DNA of 64,000 nucleotides, taken from the NCBI RefSeq assembly GCF_017741815.1, contig NZ_JAGHMF010000026.1, positions 121,769 to 185,768 of the forward strand, given 5' to 3'. The position numbers and the translations under genes are program-made. The DNA comes from Rhizobium sp. 16-488-2b (GTDB lineage Bacteria > Pseudomonadota > Alphaproteobacteria > Rhizobiales > Rhizobiaceae). Of the stretch, positions 52,569 through 60,779 are shown piece by piece. The notes under the pieces were generated by a model. It ran no database searches, had not been told where the DNA came from, and saw only the letters and a program-made list of their open reading frames with translations. Each line of letters opens with the position of its first letter. Positions within the stretch are counted from its first letter, which is position 1.

Positions 52569-52592
52569 CGAGATATCTGCAGAGATATAACG
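52569..52592 (-). promoter_or_regulatory. Mo-box (ModE-type operator) before modA
   Basis: CGAGATAT-N8-ATATAACG is a near-palindrome. On the minus strand it reads CGTTATAT-N8-ATATCTCG and fits the ModE-box pattern (CGTTATAT inverted repeats) with two mismatches in one arm. It is 19 bases from the modA start, well placed for repression under molybdate sufficiency. Confidence 0.75.
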
Positions 52593-52892
52593 GAAACTTG
52601 GCTGTTGACCAGCACTATATTCAGTCGAACGCAACGCGTGGAATAGGTTCGCAGCCGAACTGATCGCACTGGCGTGAGTCATGACCGAGGGACTGCTGCA
52701 AGGCAGCAATGCGCGCGGCCAGGAGGTAGCCATTTGCTAGTATCCGTCCGACAAAAAGGCCCTCAAACTTGATAAATCTCTAGTGTAGTGCGCAGATATT
52801 GAGCATTCGAATGGGTGCGACACTTAAACACATGTCAGAAATGCATTGCTGCGATGCACCAATTCCGCTTTCCTTTCTGTGATACTCATCAT

Positions 52893-53016
52893 ACAAGTCT
52901 CTCACCGGACAGCGATCTCCTCCTCCCAAGCTGTTCGGTAACGGATCGGCAACACTCCTCCTCCCAGTTGCCGGTCAAGTTTTAAGCCCGACGGATCCTC
53001 CCCCGTCGGGCTTTTC
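52893..53016 (+). ncRNA. alphar14/NfeR1-like (cuckoo-type) small RNA
   Basis: Three hairpins follow each other, each showing CCUCC in its loop: stem 52907-52913/52930-52936 with loop GATCTCCTCCTCCCAA; stem 52945-52953/52967-52975 with loop ACTCCTCCTCCCA; and a terminator stem 52984-52994/53003-53013 with loop ATCCTCCC followed by TTT. The exposed anti-Shine-Dalgarno CCUCCUCCC is the hallmark of the alphar14 (NfeR1) family and related cuckoo RNAs, trans-acting translation repressors in Rhizobiales. The 5' end is estimated from the family's length of about 120 nt; no promoter could be fixed. The rest of the 52593-52892 spacer holds no ORF. Confidence 0.85.
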
Positions 53017-53046
53017 ATTTTCCAGCTTGATATTGAGAGAAATGAG

Positions 53047-53697
53047 CTAAGCGCCGTTTTGCGCGCGGATCGCTGTCGAGCTCAGTCGCGATCTCGGACC
53101 GTGGATGAATGTCCAGGCCGGCGCCGGCTTCTTCCAGAGCGCTCTCGAATCATCCTCGTCGATCCGCGCGAAGTCGAAGGTCTTGGCCATCTTCGATGAC
53201 AGGAATGACAGCGTCGCGCCCGGCCTGTCGATGACGGCGATCGGGAACATGCGGGCGATATCCTGCCACCGCTGCCAGCGATGAAATGTCTTCAGACTAT
53301 CGGCGCCCATGATCCAGATGAAATGCACATGGGGATTGCTGATCTTGATCCGCGCCAGTGTTTCCGCGGTGAAGGTCGTACCGAATTTCTTCTCGAACGC
53401 GGTGACCTTGATTGCCGGATGCTTGGCGAGCTTTTCGCTGAGCCGCACCCGCTCCGCCAAAGGCAACAGCTGGCTCGGATCCTTTAAGGGATTGCCGGGA
53501 GTAACCATCCACCACAGCTGATCGAGACCGAGCCGCTTGATCGCGATCTCCGCCACCAGCGCATGGCCCTGGTGCGGAGGATTGAAGGAACCGCCGAATA
53601 GACCGACCACCATGCCCCGCTCGGCATGCGGCACGCGAAGATAGCGTCGGTCCAATTCGTCGTTGATCACATCAGGCCCGGACTTGGCCGGTGCCAT
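53047..53697 (-). CDS. nadD: Nicotinate-nucleotide adenylyltransferase
   Basis: The 216-aa nucleotidyltransferase has the GGSFNPPHQGH motif (residues 34-44) and the C-terminal SSTAIR motif (LSSTAIRAQNGA), with VHFIWIMGADSLKTFHRWQ between. It adenylates NaMN in NAD synthesis. Its start overlaps the end of proA by 26 bases, so the genes obgE-proB-proA-nadD are an operon. In related genomes rsfS follows directly; here a small RNA and the mod cluster intervene. Confidence 0.93.
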   Translation of the reverse strand: MAPAKSGPDVINDELDRRYLRVPHAERGMVVGLFGGSFNPPHQGHALVAEIAIKRLGLDQLWWMVTPGNPLKDPSQLLPLAERVRLSEKLAKHPAIKVTAFEKKFGTTFTAETLARIKISNPHVHFIWIMGADSLKTFHRWQRWQDIARMFPIAVIDRPGATLSFLSSKMAKTFDFARIDEDDSRALWKKPAPAWTFIHGPRSRLSSTAIRAQNGA

Positions 53698-54955
53698 GCA
53701 CGCGGTATTTGAACGAAGTCAGCTGCTCGACGCCAACGGGGCCTCGCGCATGCATCTTGCCCGTCGCGATGCCGATCTCCGCCCCCATGCCGAATTCACC
53801 ACCATCGGCAAACTGCGTCGAGGCATTGTGCAGCAGGATGGCGGAATCGACCTCGGTGAAGAAGCGCTCCACGACGGCTGGGTTTTCGGCGATCACGGCT
53901 TCGGTGTGGTTCGACGAATAGGTCTGGATATGCTTGATCGCACCATCGATGCCATCGACGACAGCGACCGAAACGATCGCGTCGAGATATTCCGTCGACC
54001 AGTCTTCCTCGGTCGCCACCTTCGTTCCCGGCGCCGCCATCACGACGCTTGAAGAGCCGCGAACTTCGCAGCCGGCATCCGAGAGAACTTCGAGTAGTGG
54101 TACGAGATGCGTATCACTGACAGCGCTGTCGACCAGAATGGTCTCGACGGCGCCGCAAATCCCTGTCCGGCGCATCTTGGCGTTGACGACGATCTCCTTA
54201 GCCATGTCGAGATCGGCGGATGCATCGACATAGATATGGCAGAGCCCTTCCAGATGCGCGAAGACGGGCACCCGAGCTTCATTCTGCACACGCGCGACAA
54301 GGCTCTTGCCACCGCGCGGAATGATAACATCGATCGCTCCATCCAATCCGCGCAGCATGGCGCCGACGGCCGCGCGATCCGTGGTCGGAACGAGCTGGAT
54401 AGCATGTTCAGGGAGCCCAGCAGCCTTCAGGCCGCGCACCATGCATTCATAGATAGCCTGCGATGAACGACGCGAATCCGAGCCGCAGCGCAGGATGACG
54501 GCATTGCCCGCCTTGACGCAGAGCGCCCCGGCATCCGCCGTCACATTCGGACGGCTTTCGAAGATCACGCCGATCACGCCAAGTGGGGTGCGCACGCGCT
54601 CGATCTTTAGGCCGTTCGGACGATCCCAGGCGCTGACTACCTCTCCGACAGGGTCTTTCAAAGCGGCGATCGCGCGAATGCCATCGGCCATCTCCGCGAC
54701 GCGCTTGTCGGTGAGCGTCAACCGGTCGATGAAGGAGGGCAGCATGTCGGAACCCGCCGCATCCTCGAGATCCCGCGTGTTTTCAGCGAGGATCCGCTCC
54801 TTGTCCGCCAGGATCGCATCGGCCATGGCATTCAGGGCGGCGTTCTTGGCGTCGGTCGAGGCGAAGGCCAACGGTCGCGCGGCAGCCTTGGCCTTGCGGC
54901 CGATGTCATTCATCAGCGCGTCAATGTCAGGGCTTTGCACGACTGTATCAAGCAT
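53672..54955 (-). CDS. proA: Glutamate-5-semialdehyde dehydrogenase (gamma-glutamyl phosphate reductase)
   Basis: The 427-aa aldehyde-dehydrogenase-fold enzyme reduces glutamyl-5-phosphate in proline synthesis. VIFESRPNVTADAGALC, IIPRGGKSLVARV and the catalytic Cys in MRRTGICGAVETILVD (about residue 268) are clear. It overlaps proB by eight bases, consistent with direct transfer of the unstable intermediate between the two enzymes. Confidence 0.96.
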   Translation of the reverse strand: MLDTVVQSPDIDALMNDIGRKAKAAARPLAFASTDAKNAALNAMADAILADKERILAENTRDLEDAAGSDMLPSFIDRLTLTDKRVAEMADGIRAIAALKDPVGEVVSAWDRPNGLKIERVRTPLGVIGVIFESRPNVTADAGALCVKAGNAVILRCGSDSRRSSQAIYECMVRGLKAAGLPEHAIQLVPTTDRAAVGAMLRGLDGAIDVIIPRGGKSLVARVQNEARVPVFAHLEGLCHIYVDASADLDMAKEIVVNAKMRRTGICGAVETILVDSAVSDTHLVPLLEVLSDAGCEVRGSSSVVMAAPGTKVATEEDWSTEYLDAIVSVAVVDGIDGAIKHIQTYSSNHTEAVIAENPAVVERFFTEVDSAILLHNASTQFADGGEFGMGAEIGIATGKMHARGPVGVEQLTSFKYRVHGTGQVRA

Positions 54956-56117
54956 GGGCGGCGTCCTTCTTCTGCCTTTCCGATTTCGAATTGATTTGCG
55001 AGGTCATGACCATGTCGTCGCGATGGATCATCGCCGCGCGCCCGGCATAGCCGAGAATGGCCTCGATCTCGCTCGACTTGCGGCCGGTGATCTGCCGCGC
55101 TTCTTCGGCATCATAGCCGGCCAACCCGCGCGCGATCTCCCGGCCATTCGGGCCGACAATCGCCACCGTGTCGCCACGGCTGAATACGCCGACAACCTTG
55201 CGCACACCGGCGGGCAGCAGGCTCTTGCCACCACCCAGCGCCGTCACCGCGCCGTCATCGACATGAAGCTCTCCGGCCGGCTGCAGCTGCCCGGCGATCC
55301 AGGTCTTGCGGGCAGTCACGGGCGTGCCCGAAGGCGCGAACCAGGAGGACCGCGCGCCGTTTTCGATCGCAGACAACGGACTATCGGTCTTGCCTGAAGC
55401 GATGATCATCGCGCAGCCCGAGGTCGTCGCGATCTTGCCGGCATCGATCTTGGTGCGCATGCCGCCACGCGACAACTCGGACGCAGCACCGCCAGCCATC
55501 GCCTCGATTTCAGGCGTGATCTCGGCGATCGTTTCCAGGAACTGCGCATCCGGGTCGAGATGCGGCGGAGCGGTGTAGAGGCCGTCAATATCGGAGAGCA
55601 GGATCAGGAGATCCGCGCCCGCCATCGTCGCGACGCGCGCCGCCAGACGGTCATTGTCGCCATAACGGATTTCGCTGGTGGCAACCGTATCGTTCTCGTT
55701 GATGATGGGAACGGCGCCGATCTTCAGGAGCTGGTTGATCGTCGCGCGCGCATTGAGATAGCGGCGGCGCTCTTCCGTATCGCCAAGCGTCAGCAGGATC
55801 TGGCCGGCGACGATGCTGTCCCGCGACAGGCTCTCTGACCAATCGCGCGCAAGCGCGATCTGGCCGACCGCGGCTGCGGCCTGGCTTTCCTCGAGCTTCA
55901 ACGCGCCCGAGGGCAGATCGAGAACCGAGCGCCCAAGCGCGATGGCGCCCGAGGACACAACGAGCACATCGACGCCCTTGTTTTTCAACTTCGCGATATC
56001 GGCGCACATCGCGTCCAGCCAGCTCTTCTTCAGGCCGGTTTTCCGGTCGACGAGCAGCGCGGAGCCGATCTTGATAACGATGCGCCGGTAGCTACCCAGC
56101 GCCTTCTGCCTAGTCAT
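54948..56117 (-). CDS. proB: Glutamate 5-kinase
   Basis: The 389-aa enzyme has an amino-acid-kinase domain (residues 10-270; RIVIKIGSALLVD, VVSSGAIALGRS, INENDTVATSEIRYGDNDRLAARV given by its key part NENDTVATSEIRYGDND) and a C-terminal PUA domain (about 290-370). It phosphorylates glutamate and is feedback-inhibited by proline in the family. Its start overlaps obgE by eight bases. Confidence 0.96.
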   Translation of the reverse strand: MTRQKALGSYRRIVIKIGSALLVDRKTGLKKSWLDAMCADIAKLKNKGVDVLVVSSGAIALGRSVLDLPSGALKLEESQAAAAVGQIALARDWSESLSRDSIVAGQILLTLGDTEERRRYLNARATINQLLKIGAVPIINENDTVATSEIRYGDNDRLAARVATMAGADLLILLSDIDGLYTAPPHLDPDAQFLETIAEITPEIEAMAGGAASELSRGGMRTKIDAGKIATTSGCAMIIASGKTDSPLSAIENGARSSWFAPSGTPVTARKTWIAGQLQPAGELHVDDGAVTALGGGKSLLPAGVRKVVGVFSRGDTVAIVGPNGREIARGLAGYDAEEARQITGRKSSEIEAILGYAGRAAMIHRDDMVMTSQINSKSERQKKDAAHA

Positions 56118-57189
56118 TGGCCTCGTCCTCGTCGGCGATCACATCGCGATGACGCACCTTCAAAGCTTTGGCCGGCTTCTCGGCAATGTTGGCCTCTGCA
56201 TTGGCCTCGACGATGATATCGCGCAGCGCACGCAACACCTCGGTCATGCCCATGCCCGTTGCCGCCGAGATCTGGAAGGGCGTGCTGCCGCAGGCCTTGG
56301 CAAGCTCCTTGGTCTTCTTCGTCAAAGTCGCCTTGTCGAGAACGTCGATCTGCGACAGCGCCACAATCTCAGGCTTGTCGCCGATCTCGTCGCTATAGGC
56401 CCTGAGCTCGTGCTTGACCGTCTTGTAGGCCTTGCCGACATTCTCTTCCTGCGCGGACACGAGATGAAGCAGAACGCGTGTCCGCTCGACATGGCCGAGG
56501 AACCGATCGCCGATGCCGACGCCTTCATGCGCGCCTTCGATCAGGCCGGGAATGTCGGCGAGAATGAATTCGCGCTCATCGATGGTCGCAACGCCAAGAT
56601 TGGGGTGCAGCGTCGTGAACGGATAATTGGCGATCTTGGGGCGCGCGCGGGTAACCGCCGCGAGGAACGTCGACTTGCCGGCATTCGGCAGGCCGACCAG
56701 ACCGGCATCGGCGATCAGCTTCAGACGCAGCCAGATCGTCTTTTCCTCGCCCTCGAGGCCAGGATTGGCCCAATCCGGCGCCTGGTTGACCGAGGTCTTG
56801 AAGTGCGCGTTGCCGAAACCGCCATTGCCGCCGCGGGCGAGGCAGTAGCGCTGCCCCTCTTCCGTCAGGTCGCAGATCAGAGTTTCCTGGTCTTCCTCGA
56901 AAATCTGGGTGCCTACGGGCACCTTCAGCGTCACGTGCTCGCCATTGGCGCCGGTGCGGTTGCGGCCCATGCCGTGCGTGCCGATCGTCGCCTTGAAGTG
57001 CTGCTGGAAGCGAAAATCGATCAGCGTGTTGAGACCATTGACGGTCTCCACCCACACGTCACCACCGCGTCCGCCGTCACCGCCGTCAGGCCCGCCGAAC
57101 TCGATGAACTTCTCGCGCCGGAACGACACGGCACCCGCGCCGCCGCTACCGGATTTGATATAGACCTTTGCTTCGTCGAGAAATTTCAT
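56110..57189 (-). CDS. obgE: Obg-family GTPase
   Basis: The 359-aa protein has the glycine-rich Obg fold (residues 1-158; KSGSGGAGAVSFRREKFIE, GGPDGGDGGRGGDVW), a G domain (G1 GLPNAGKSTF about 167, G3 DIPGLIEGA, G4 SQIDVLDK) and a short acidic tail ending DEDEAND. It acts in 50S assembly and stress control. The start at 57189 (MKFLDEAKVYIKSG) fits the family. It leads the obgE-proB-proA-nadD operon. Confidence 0.97.
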   Translation of the reverse strand: MKFLDEAKVYIKSGSGGAGAVSFRREKFIEFGGPDGGDGGRGGDVWVETVNGLNTLIDFRFQQHFKATIGTHGMGRNRTGANGEHVTLKVPVGTQIFEEDQETLICDLTEEGQRYCLARGGNGGFGNAHFKTSVNQAPDWANPGLEGEEKTIWLRLKLIADAGLVGLPNAGKSTFLAAVTRARPKIANYPFTTLHPNLGVATIDEREFILADIPGLIEGAHEGVGIGDRFLGHVERTRVLLHLVSAQEENVGKAYKTVKHELRAYSDEIGDKPEIVALSQIDVLDKATLTKKTKELAKACGSTPFQISAATGMGMTEVLRALRDIIVEANAEANIAEKPAKALKVRHRDVIADEDEAND

Positions 57190-57265
57190 TTTACTTCCAT
57201 CATTCGGTGTCATTGGACGCCCGTCTTGGCCTGATCGATATAGGCCGTTCAGCCGGAGGTCAAAG

Positions 57266-58135
57266 ATTATCGTTAGGTTTGCGAGCTATAACATACAGTA
57301 CGGCTTCGGTCTCGACGGCACGTACGACTTGAAACGAATCGCCGACAGTCTTGCCGGCGCCGATGTCATCGCGCTCCAGGAAGTCACCCGCGGCTTCGCG
57401 CGAAACCGATATGCCGACATGGTGGCCGACCTCGGCGCCCTCTTCCCCGACCATTTCTGGGTCTACGGACCGGGCTGCGACCTGCATGTCGCCGAGATGG
57501 ACGGCCATCCGGCGCCGCGCGGCATGCGCATGCAGTTCGGCAACATGGTCCTGTCGCGCTGGCCGATCCTGTCGACCCGCACGCTGCTTCTGCCGCGCAG
57601 CCGGACGCTCACCAAGCTCAACCTGCAACGCAGCGCCACCGAGGCCGTCATCGACCTTCCCGGCGGCGCCGTACGCGTCTATTCCGTCCATCTCGATCAC
57701 GTCTCCAGCGACGAGCGCATCCGCCAGCTCGCGCATCTGAACGGCCGCATCAACGCCTTCACCCATGAAGGCGGATCGCTGACCGGCGCCCGCGAGTTCG
57801 AGATCGAGGAGCTCCCGCTGCCCGAAGACTATCTCGTCATGGGCGACTTCAACATGCTGCCGGAATCGCCCGAATACTGCGCTTTCGCGGGCCGAAAGGA
57901 CGGATATTACGGCCGCACGGCGCGCATCGGCACGCCTGTCGACGCGTTCGAGGCGCTCCGCGCCTATCAGCCCGACAGCTACAGCTGGATGGATCCCGCA
58001 AATCATCGCAAGCGCATGCATCTCGATTACGTCTTCGTCAGTTCTGGCCTCGAAAGCCGGCTAAGATCCGCACGGATCGATACCTCGGCCATGGGGTCCG
58101 ATCACTTCCCCGTCTGGGTCGAGATCGACAATTGA
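57266..58135 (+). CDS. Endonuclease/exonuclease/phosphatase-family protein, apparent ATT start
   Basis: The protein of about 289 aa has the EEP fold: N-terminal FASYNIQYGFGLDGTYDLKR, the metal Glu in VIALQEVTRGF, GDFNMLPESPE and the closing SDHFPVWVEID. The core strand with SYNIQYG requires the frame to begin near 57266, but no ATG, GTG or TTG exists in this frame between the obgE region and TTG 57329, which would delete that strand. A perfect GGAGGT sits six bases before an ATT at 57266, so AUU initiation is likely. The substrate is unknown. It is divergent from obgE. Confidence 0.8.
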   Translation: MIVRFASYNIQYGFGLDGTYDLKRIADSLAGADVIALQEVTRGFARNRYADMVADLGALFPDHFWVYGPGCDLHVAEMDGHPAPRGMRMQFGNMVLSRWPILSTRTLLLPRSRTLTKLNLQRSATEAVIDLPGGAVRVYSVHLDHVSSDERIRQLAHLNGRINAFTHEGGSLTGAREFEIEELPLPEDYLVMGDFNMLPESPEYCAFAGRKDGYYGRTARIGTPVDAFEALRAYQPDSYSWMDPANHRKRMHLDYVFVSSGLESRLRSARIDTSAMGSDHFPVWVEIDN

Positions 58136-58136
58136 A

Positions 58137-58165
58137 GAAGGCGCCCCGACGTGTGGGGCGCCTTC
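58137..58165. terminator. Bidirectional terminator between the EEP and GNAT genes
   Basis: GAAGGCGCCCC (58137-58147) and GGGGCGCCTTC (58155-58165) form an 11-bp stem with a 7-nt loop. The + side is followed by ATGTTTTAT, a weak T tract. Confidence 0.7.
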
Positions 58166-58173
58166 ATGTTTTA

Positions 58174-58761
58174 TCAGGCGCTCTTGCTCTGCTGCAATGC
58201 GCCGGGCTTCAGCATGGTCTCGACATGCGTGACCATCGTGTTGCGGGCGAAGCTGAAGACCTCGCTGCAACCGGTCATGCGGAAGCCGAGCTTTTCCTGC
58301 AGCCTGAGCGACGCCGGATTGTCGGCGAAGACGCCAGAGTGCACGACGGTCTCGGGCATGCGCCGCGAAAAGCGCTCGAGCGTGGCGGACACCGCCTCGC
58401 TCATATAGCCGCGCCGCCAGTAGTAGCGGTTCAGCCAGTAGCCGAGATGCCAGCGACCATGACGAAGCTCGATCGACACCACGCCGATATGCGCGTCGTC
58501 ACCATTGGTGATCGCCATCTGCCAGTCCGGCAACCGGCCGGCCGTTACCGGCACCAGCCAGTCGAGCGCATCCTGCCGGTCATAGGGTGCAGGCACCCGT
58601 GCCAGCATCCGCGTCACCGCGAAGTCGGACAGCGATTCCGCGATCGCATCGGCATCGCTTAGCCGATGCGCCCGCAGGAAAAGCCGCTCGGTCTTGATGT
58701 CTGGCTGCGAACCGGCGGTGGCGACCTGGGGCCTTGGCCTTTCCAGGCTGAGCGCGCTCAT
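58174..58761 (-). CDS. GNAT-family N-acetyltransferase (1)
   Basis: The 195-aa protein has the RimJ-like GNAT layout: IKTERLFLRAHRLSDADAI (about residue 22), HLGYWLNRYYWRRGYMSEA (acetyl-CoA region, about 105-123) and VFADNPASLRLQEKLGFRM (about 144). The acceptor may be a ribosomal protein N-terminus or a small molecule; it cannot be told. It overlaps the upstream GNAT gene by four bases and the two are probably one operon. Confidence 0.88.
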   Translation of the reverse strand: MSALSLERPRPQVATAGSQPDIKTERLFLRAHRLSDADAIAESLSDFAVTRMLARVPAPYDRQDALDWLVPVTAGRLPDWQMAITNGDDAHIGVVSIELRHGRWHLGYWLNRYYWRRGYMSEAVSATLERFSRRMPETVVHSGVFADNPASLRLQEKLGFRMTGCSEVFSFARNTMVTHVETMLKPGALQQSKSA

Positions 58762-59390
58762 AATACGCTCCCCCAGCTTCTCAGCGACATCCAGGTCTTG
58801 CGGTCGAGTCTGTACCATTCGACCGGCACGTTGCTGCCAAGCGCCAGCGAGGCGGCGAGCCCCGATCCCTGGAACTGGAAGCCACACTTCTGGATGACGC
58901 GGCGCGAGGCGATGTTCATCACCCGGCAACGGGCGTCGATCTGGTCGACATCCTCACGCGTGCGGAACACCATGTCGACCAGCGCATGGCAGGCCTCGGT
59001 CATGAAGCCCTGGTTCCAGTAGGGCTCGCCCAGCCAGTAACCGATCTCGACGGTGCGCCCATCAAGATGCGGCTCGACCCCGCAGCAACCGATAAAGGCG
59101 CCGTTTTCGGCTTTGGTAATCGCATAGACGCACTTGCCAATCTCGCCATCTTTCGTGCGTCGCACGAAGTCGGCGGCATCATTGGCCGTATACGGGTGCG
59201 GCATGCGCGACACCATTGTGGCGACTTTGGCGTTGTTGGCGAGATGGGCAAGGGCGTCAATGTCTTCTTCGTGGGGCGCGCGCATGACGAGCCTTTCCGA
59301 CAGTAAGACAGGGCAATCGGTCCTTAACCGCTCCGGCCGCAGCCGCTCTTCGGGAGACCTTTGGTCTCTCCGTAACAATTCGCCTTGCAT
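58758..59390 (-). CDS. GNAT-family N-acetyltransferase (2)
   Basis: The 210-aa protein has an N-terminal basic stretch then VLLSERLVMRAPHEEDIDAL (about 30), VEIGYWLGEPYWNQGFMTEA (acetyl-CoA site) and CRVMNIASRRVIQKCGF. The motif spacing is that of the neighbouring paralog at 58174. ATG 59390 is well supported by AAGGAGGAC. The substrate is unknown. An intrinsic terminator lies upstream, so the pair is transcribed apart from rpmA. Confidence 0.88.
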   Translation of the reverse strand: MQGELLRRDQRSPEERLRPERLRTDCPVLLSERLVMRAPHEEDIDALAHLANNAKVATMVSRMPHPYTANDAADFVRRTKDGEIGKCVYAITKAENGAFIGCCGVEPHLDGRTVEIGYWLGEPYWNQGFMTEACHALVDMVFRTREDVDQIDARCRVMNIASRRVIQKCGFQFQGSGLAASLALGSNVPVEWYRLDRKTWMSLRSWGSVL

Positions 59391-59416
59391 GGTTCAGTCC
59401 TCCTTGAGGGTAAAGA

Positions 59417-59452
59417 AAAAGGGGAGATGGGTGGTGCCCCATCTCCCCTTTT
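59417..59452 (-). terminator. Intrinsic terminator of rplU-rpmA
   Basis: AAAAGGGGAGATGGG (59417-59431) pairs with CCCATCTCCCCTTTT (59438-59452). On the minus strand the stem runs into TTTTTCTTT. It lies 68 bases past the rpmA stop. Confidence 0.9.
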
Positions 59453-59519
59453 GTCTTGACTGAACCTGATACGCTCAGCCGGGTCGATGAGACACCGGCT
59501 GCTATAAAGCGCTACCGGC

Positions 59520-59789
59520 TTATTCCGCTGCTTCCGCTTTCGGCATCACGGATACGTATACGCGGCCGTTGGCCTTCGTACGGTAGTTCACATTGCCGGC
59601 GGTGAGAGCAAAGATCGTGTGATCCTTGCCGAGGCCGACGTTGGAACCCGGGTGCCACTGCGTACCGCGCTGACGCACGATAATGTTGCCTGCGATGACG
59701 GCTTCGCCGCCGAACTTCTTCACGCCAAGGCGCTTGGATTCAGAATCGCGACCGTTGCGCGACGAACCGCCAGCTTTTTTGTGTGCCAT
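59520..59789 (-). CDS. rpmA: 50S ribosomal protein L27
   Basis: The 89-aa basic protein begins MAHKKAGGSSRNGRDSESKR and contains VIAGNIIVRQRGTQWHPGSN, the universal L27 core near the peptidyl-transferase centre. It follows rplU by 34 bases, the standard rplU-rpmA arrangement. Confidence 0.98.
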   Translation of the reverse strand: MAHKKAGGSSRNGRDSESKRLGVKKFGGEAVIAGNIIVRQRGTQWHPGSNVGLGKDHTIFALTAGNVNYRTKANGRVYVSVMPKAEAAE

Positions 59790-59823
59790 TGGAGTTCTCC
59801 TTTAAACCTTAAGTCCCGTGATC

Positions 59824-60141
59824 TTACTTAGCAGCCACGATGTCCGTGATACGGACAACAGTGTGGTGCTGGCGATGGCCGCGCGAGCGCTTCGAGTTCT
59901 GACGACGGCGCTTCTTGAAGGCGATGACCTTCTTGCCGCGGTTGTGCTCGACGACTTCGGCCTTGACGGACGCGCCCTTGACGAAGGGAGCACCGATCGC
60001 GGCATCGGCGCCTTCGCCGATTACGAGGACTTCGGTGAATTCGATCGATTCGCCAGCGGTGACTTCAAGCTTCTCGATGGTCAGCACGTCGTTTGCTGCC
60101 ACACGGTACTGCTTACCGCCGGTCTTGATGACTGCGAACAT
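59824..60141 (-). CDS. rplU: 50S ribosomal protein L21
   Basis: The 105-aa protein begins MFAVIKTGGKQYRVAANDVL and ends with the L21 signature region VIAFKKRRRQNSKRSRGHRQ. It heads the rplU-rpmA operon under a strong-looking promoter at 60320-60348, with an untranslated leader of about 170 bases. No ORF is present in that leader. Confidence 0.98.
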   Translation of the reverse strand: MFAVIKTGGKQYRVAANDVLTIEKLEVTAGESIEFTEVLVIGEGADAAIGAPFVKGASVKAEVVEHNRGKKVIAFKKRRRQNSKRSRGHRQHHTVVRITDIVAAK

Positions 60142-60319
60142 TTTTTATCCTTTCATGTTCGTTCCGGCTCGACCCGCACCAAACAGGTGGCCGTCTTTTT
60201 ATCAGTCGATGTTAAGCAGGGATTTCAGGGCTCTTGCCCAGGAACTCTGGCTGCCGGTGATGCCCCACGCGGGCGCGGGACGGACAAGGCGCGGACTTAT
60301 CCACACCTATTGGGTTGCG

Positions 60320-60348
60320 CAGATACGCGAGCATAAAAAAACTGTCAA
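60320..60348 (-). promoter_or_regulatory. Housekeeping promoter of rplU-rpmA
   Basis: On the minus strand TTGACA (60348-60343) and TATCTG (60325-60320) are spaced by 17 bases, close to the rhizobial sigma-70 consensus CTTGAC-N17-CTATAT. Confidence 0.75.
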
Positions 60349-60390
60349 GGTAAAAGGATGACAAAAGGATGAAATGGCTTGAGATTACGA

Positions 60391-60419
60391 CTTGCCAGCC
60401 CGCCAAACTCTCGCTATGA
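60391..60419 (+). promoter_or_regulatory. Promoter of tRNA-Ser
   Basis: CTTGCC and CTATGA are separated by 17 bases and end 37 bases before the mature tRNA. Spacing and sequence match the rhizobial housekeeping consensus. Confidence 0.75.
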
Positions 60420-60455
60420 GACAGCCCGCGCCGAACAAGCGCCGACCAACGAAGC

Positions 60456-60545
60456 GGAGAGGTGGCTGAGTGGTCGAAAGCACCGCACTCGAAATGCGGC
60501 ATACGGGCAACCGTATCGTGGGTTCGAATCCCACCCTCTCCGCCA
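60456..60545 (+). tRNA. tRNA-Ser (anticodon CGA)
   Basis: The 90-nt gene folds into a class II tRNA: acceptor GGAGAGG/CCTCTCC, anticodon stem CCGCA/TGCGG with loop CTCGAAA (anticodon CGA at 60490-60492), a long variable arm (TACGG/CCGTA), T arm GTGGG/CCCAC with TTCGAAT, discriminator G and encoded CCA. It reads UCG. Confidence 0.97.
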
Positions 60546-60779
60546 TATTTCTTTTGTCCGACCCGGACACATGGGTAACAATCCGCACCTGAGACATAGA
60601 TGACAAGCTCGTGCCGAACGGGTTGTCCGTTGTTCGCAACGTCCTCTGTCCGAGGCCGATATATCCGAGATCAGATCACGGGAAGCCGGCGAGCCAAAGG
60701 CGACGTCGTAGACCCCGCGCGCTTCATCAGTTCGTCGAGGTCGTCGTCAAACTCGCAGGCTACACTGTGGCGGCGCTTG

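Noticed and set aside
60385..60639. 84-aa ORF antisense to tRNA-Ser
   Set aside because: The MAERVGFEPTIRLPVC pattern is a well-known false ORF produced by antisense tRNA-Ser sequence.
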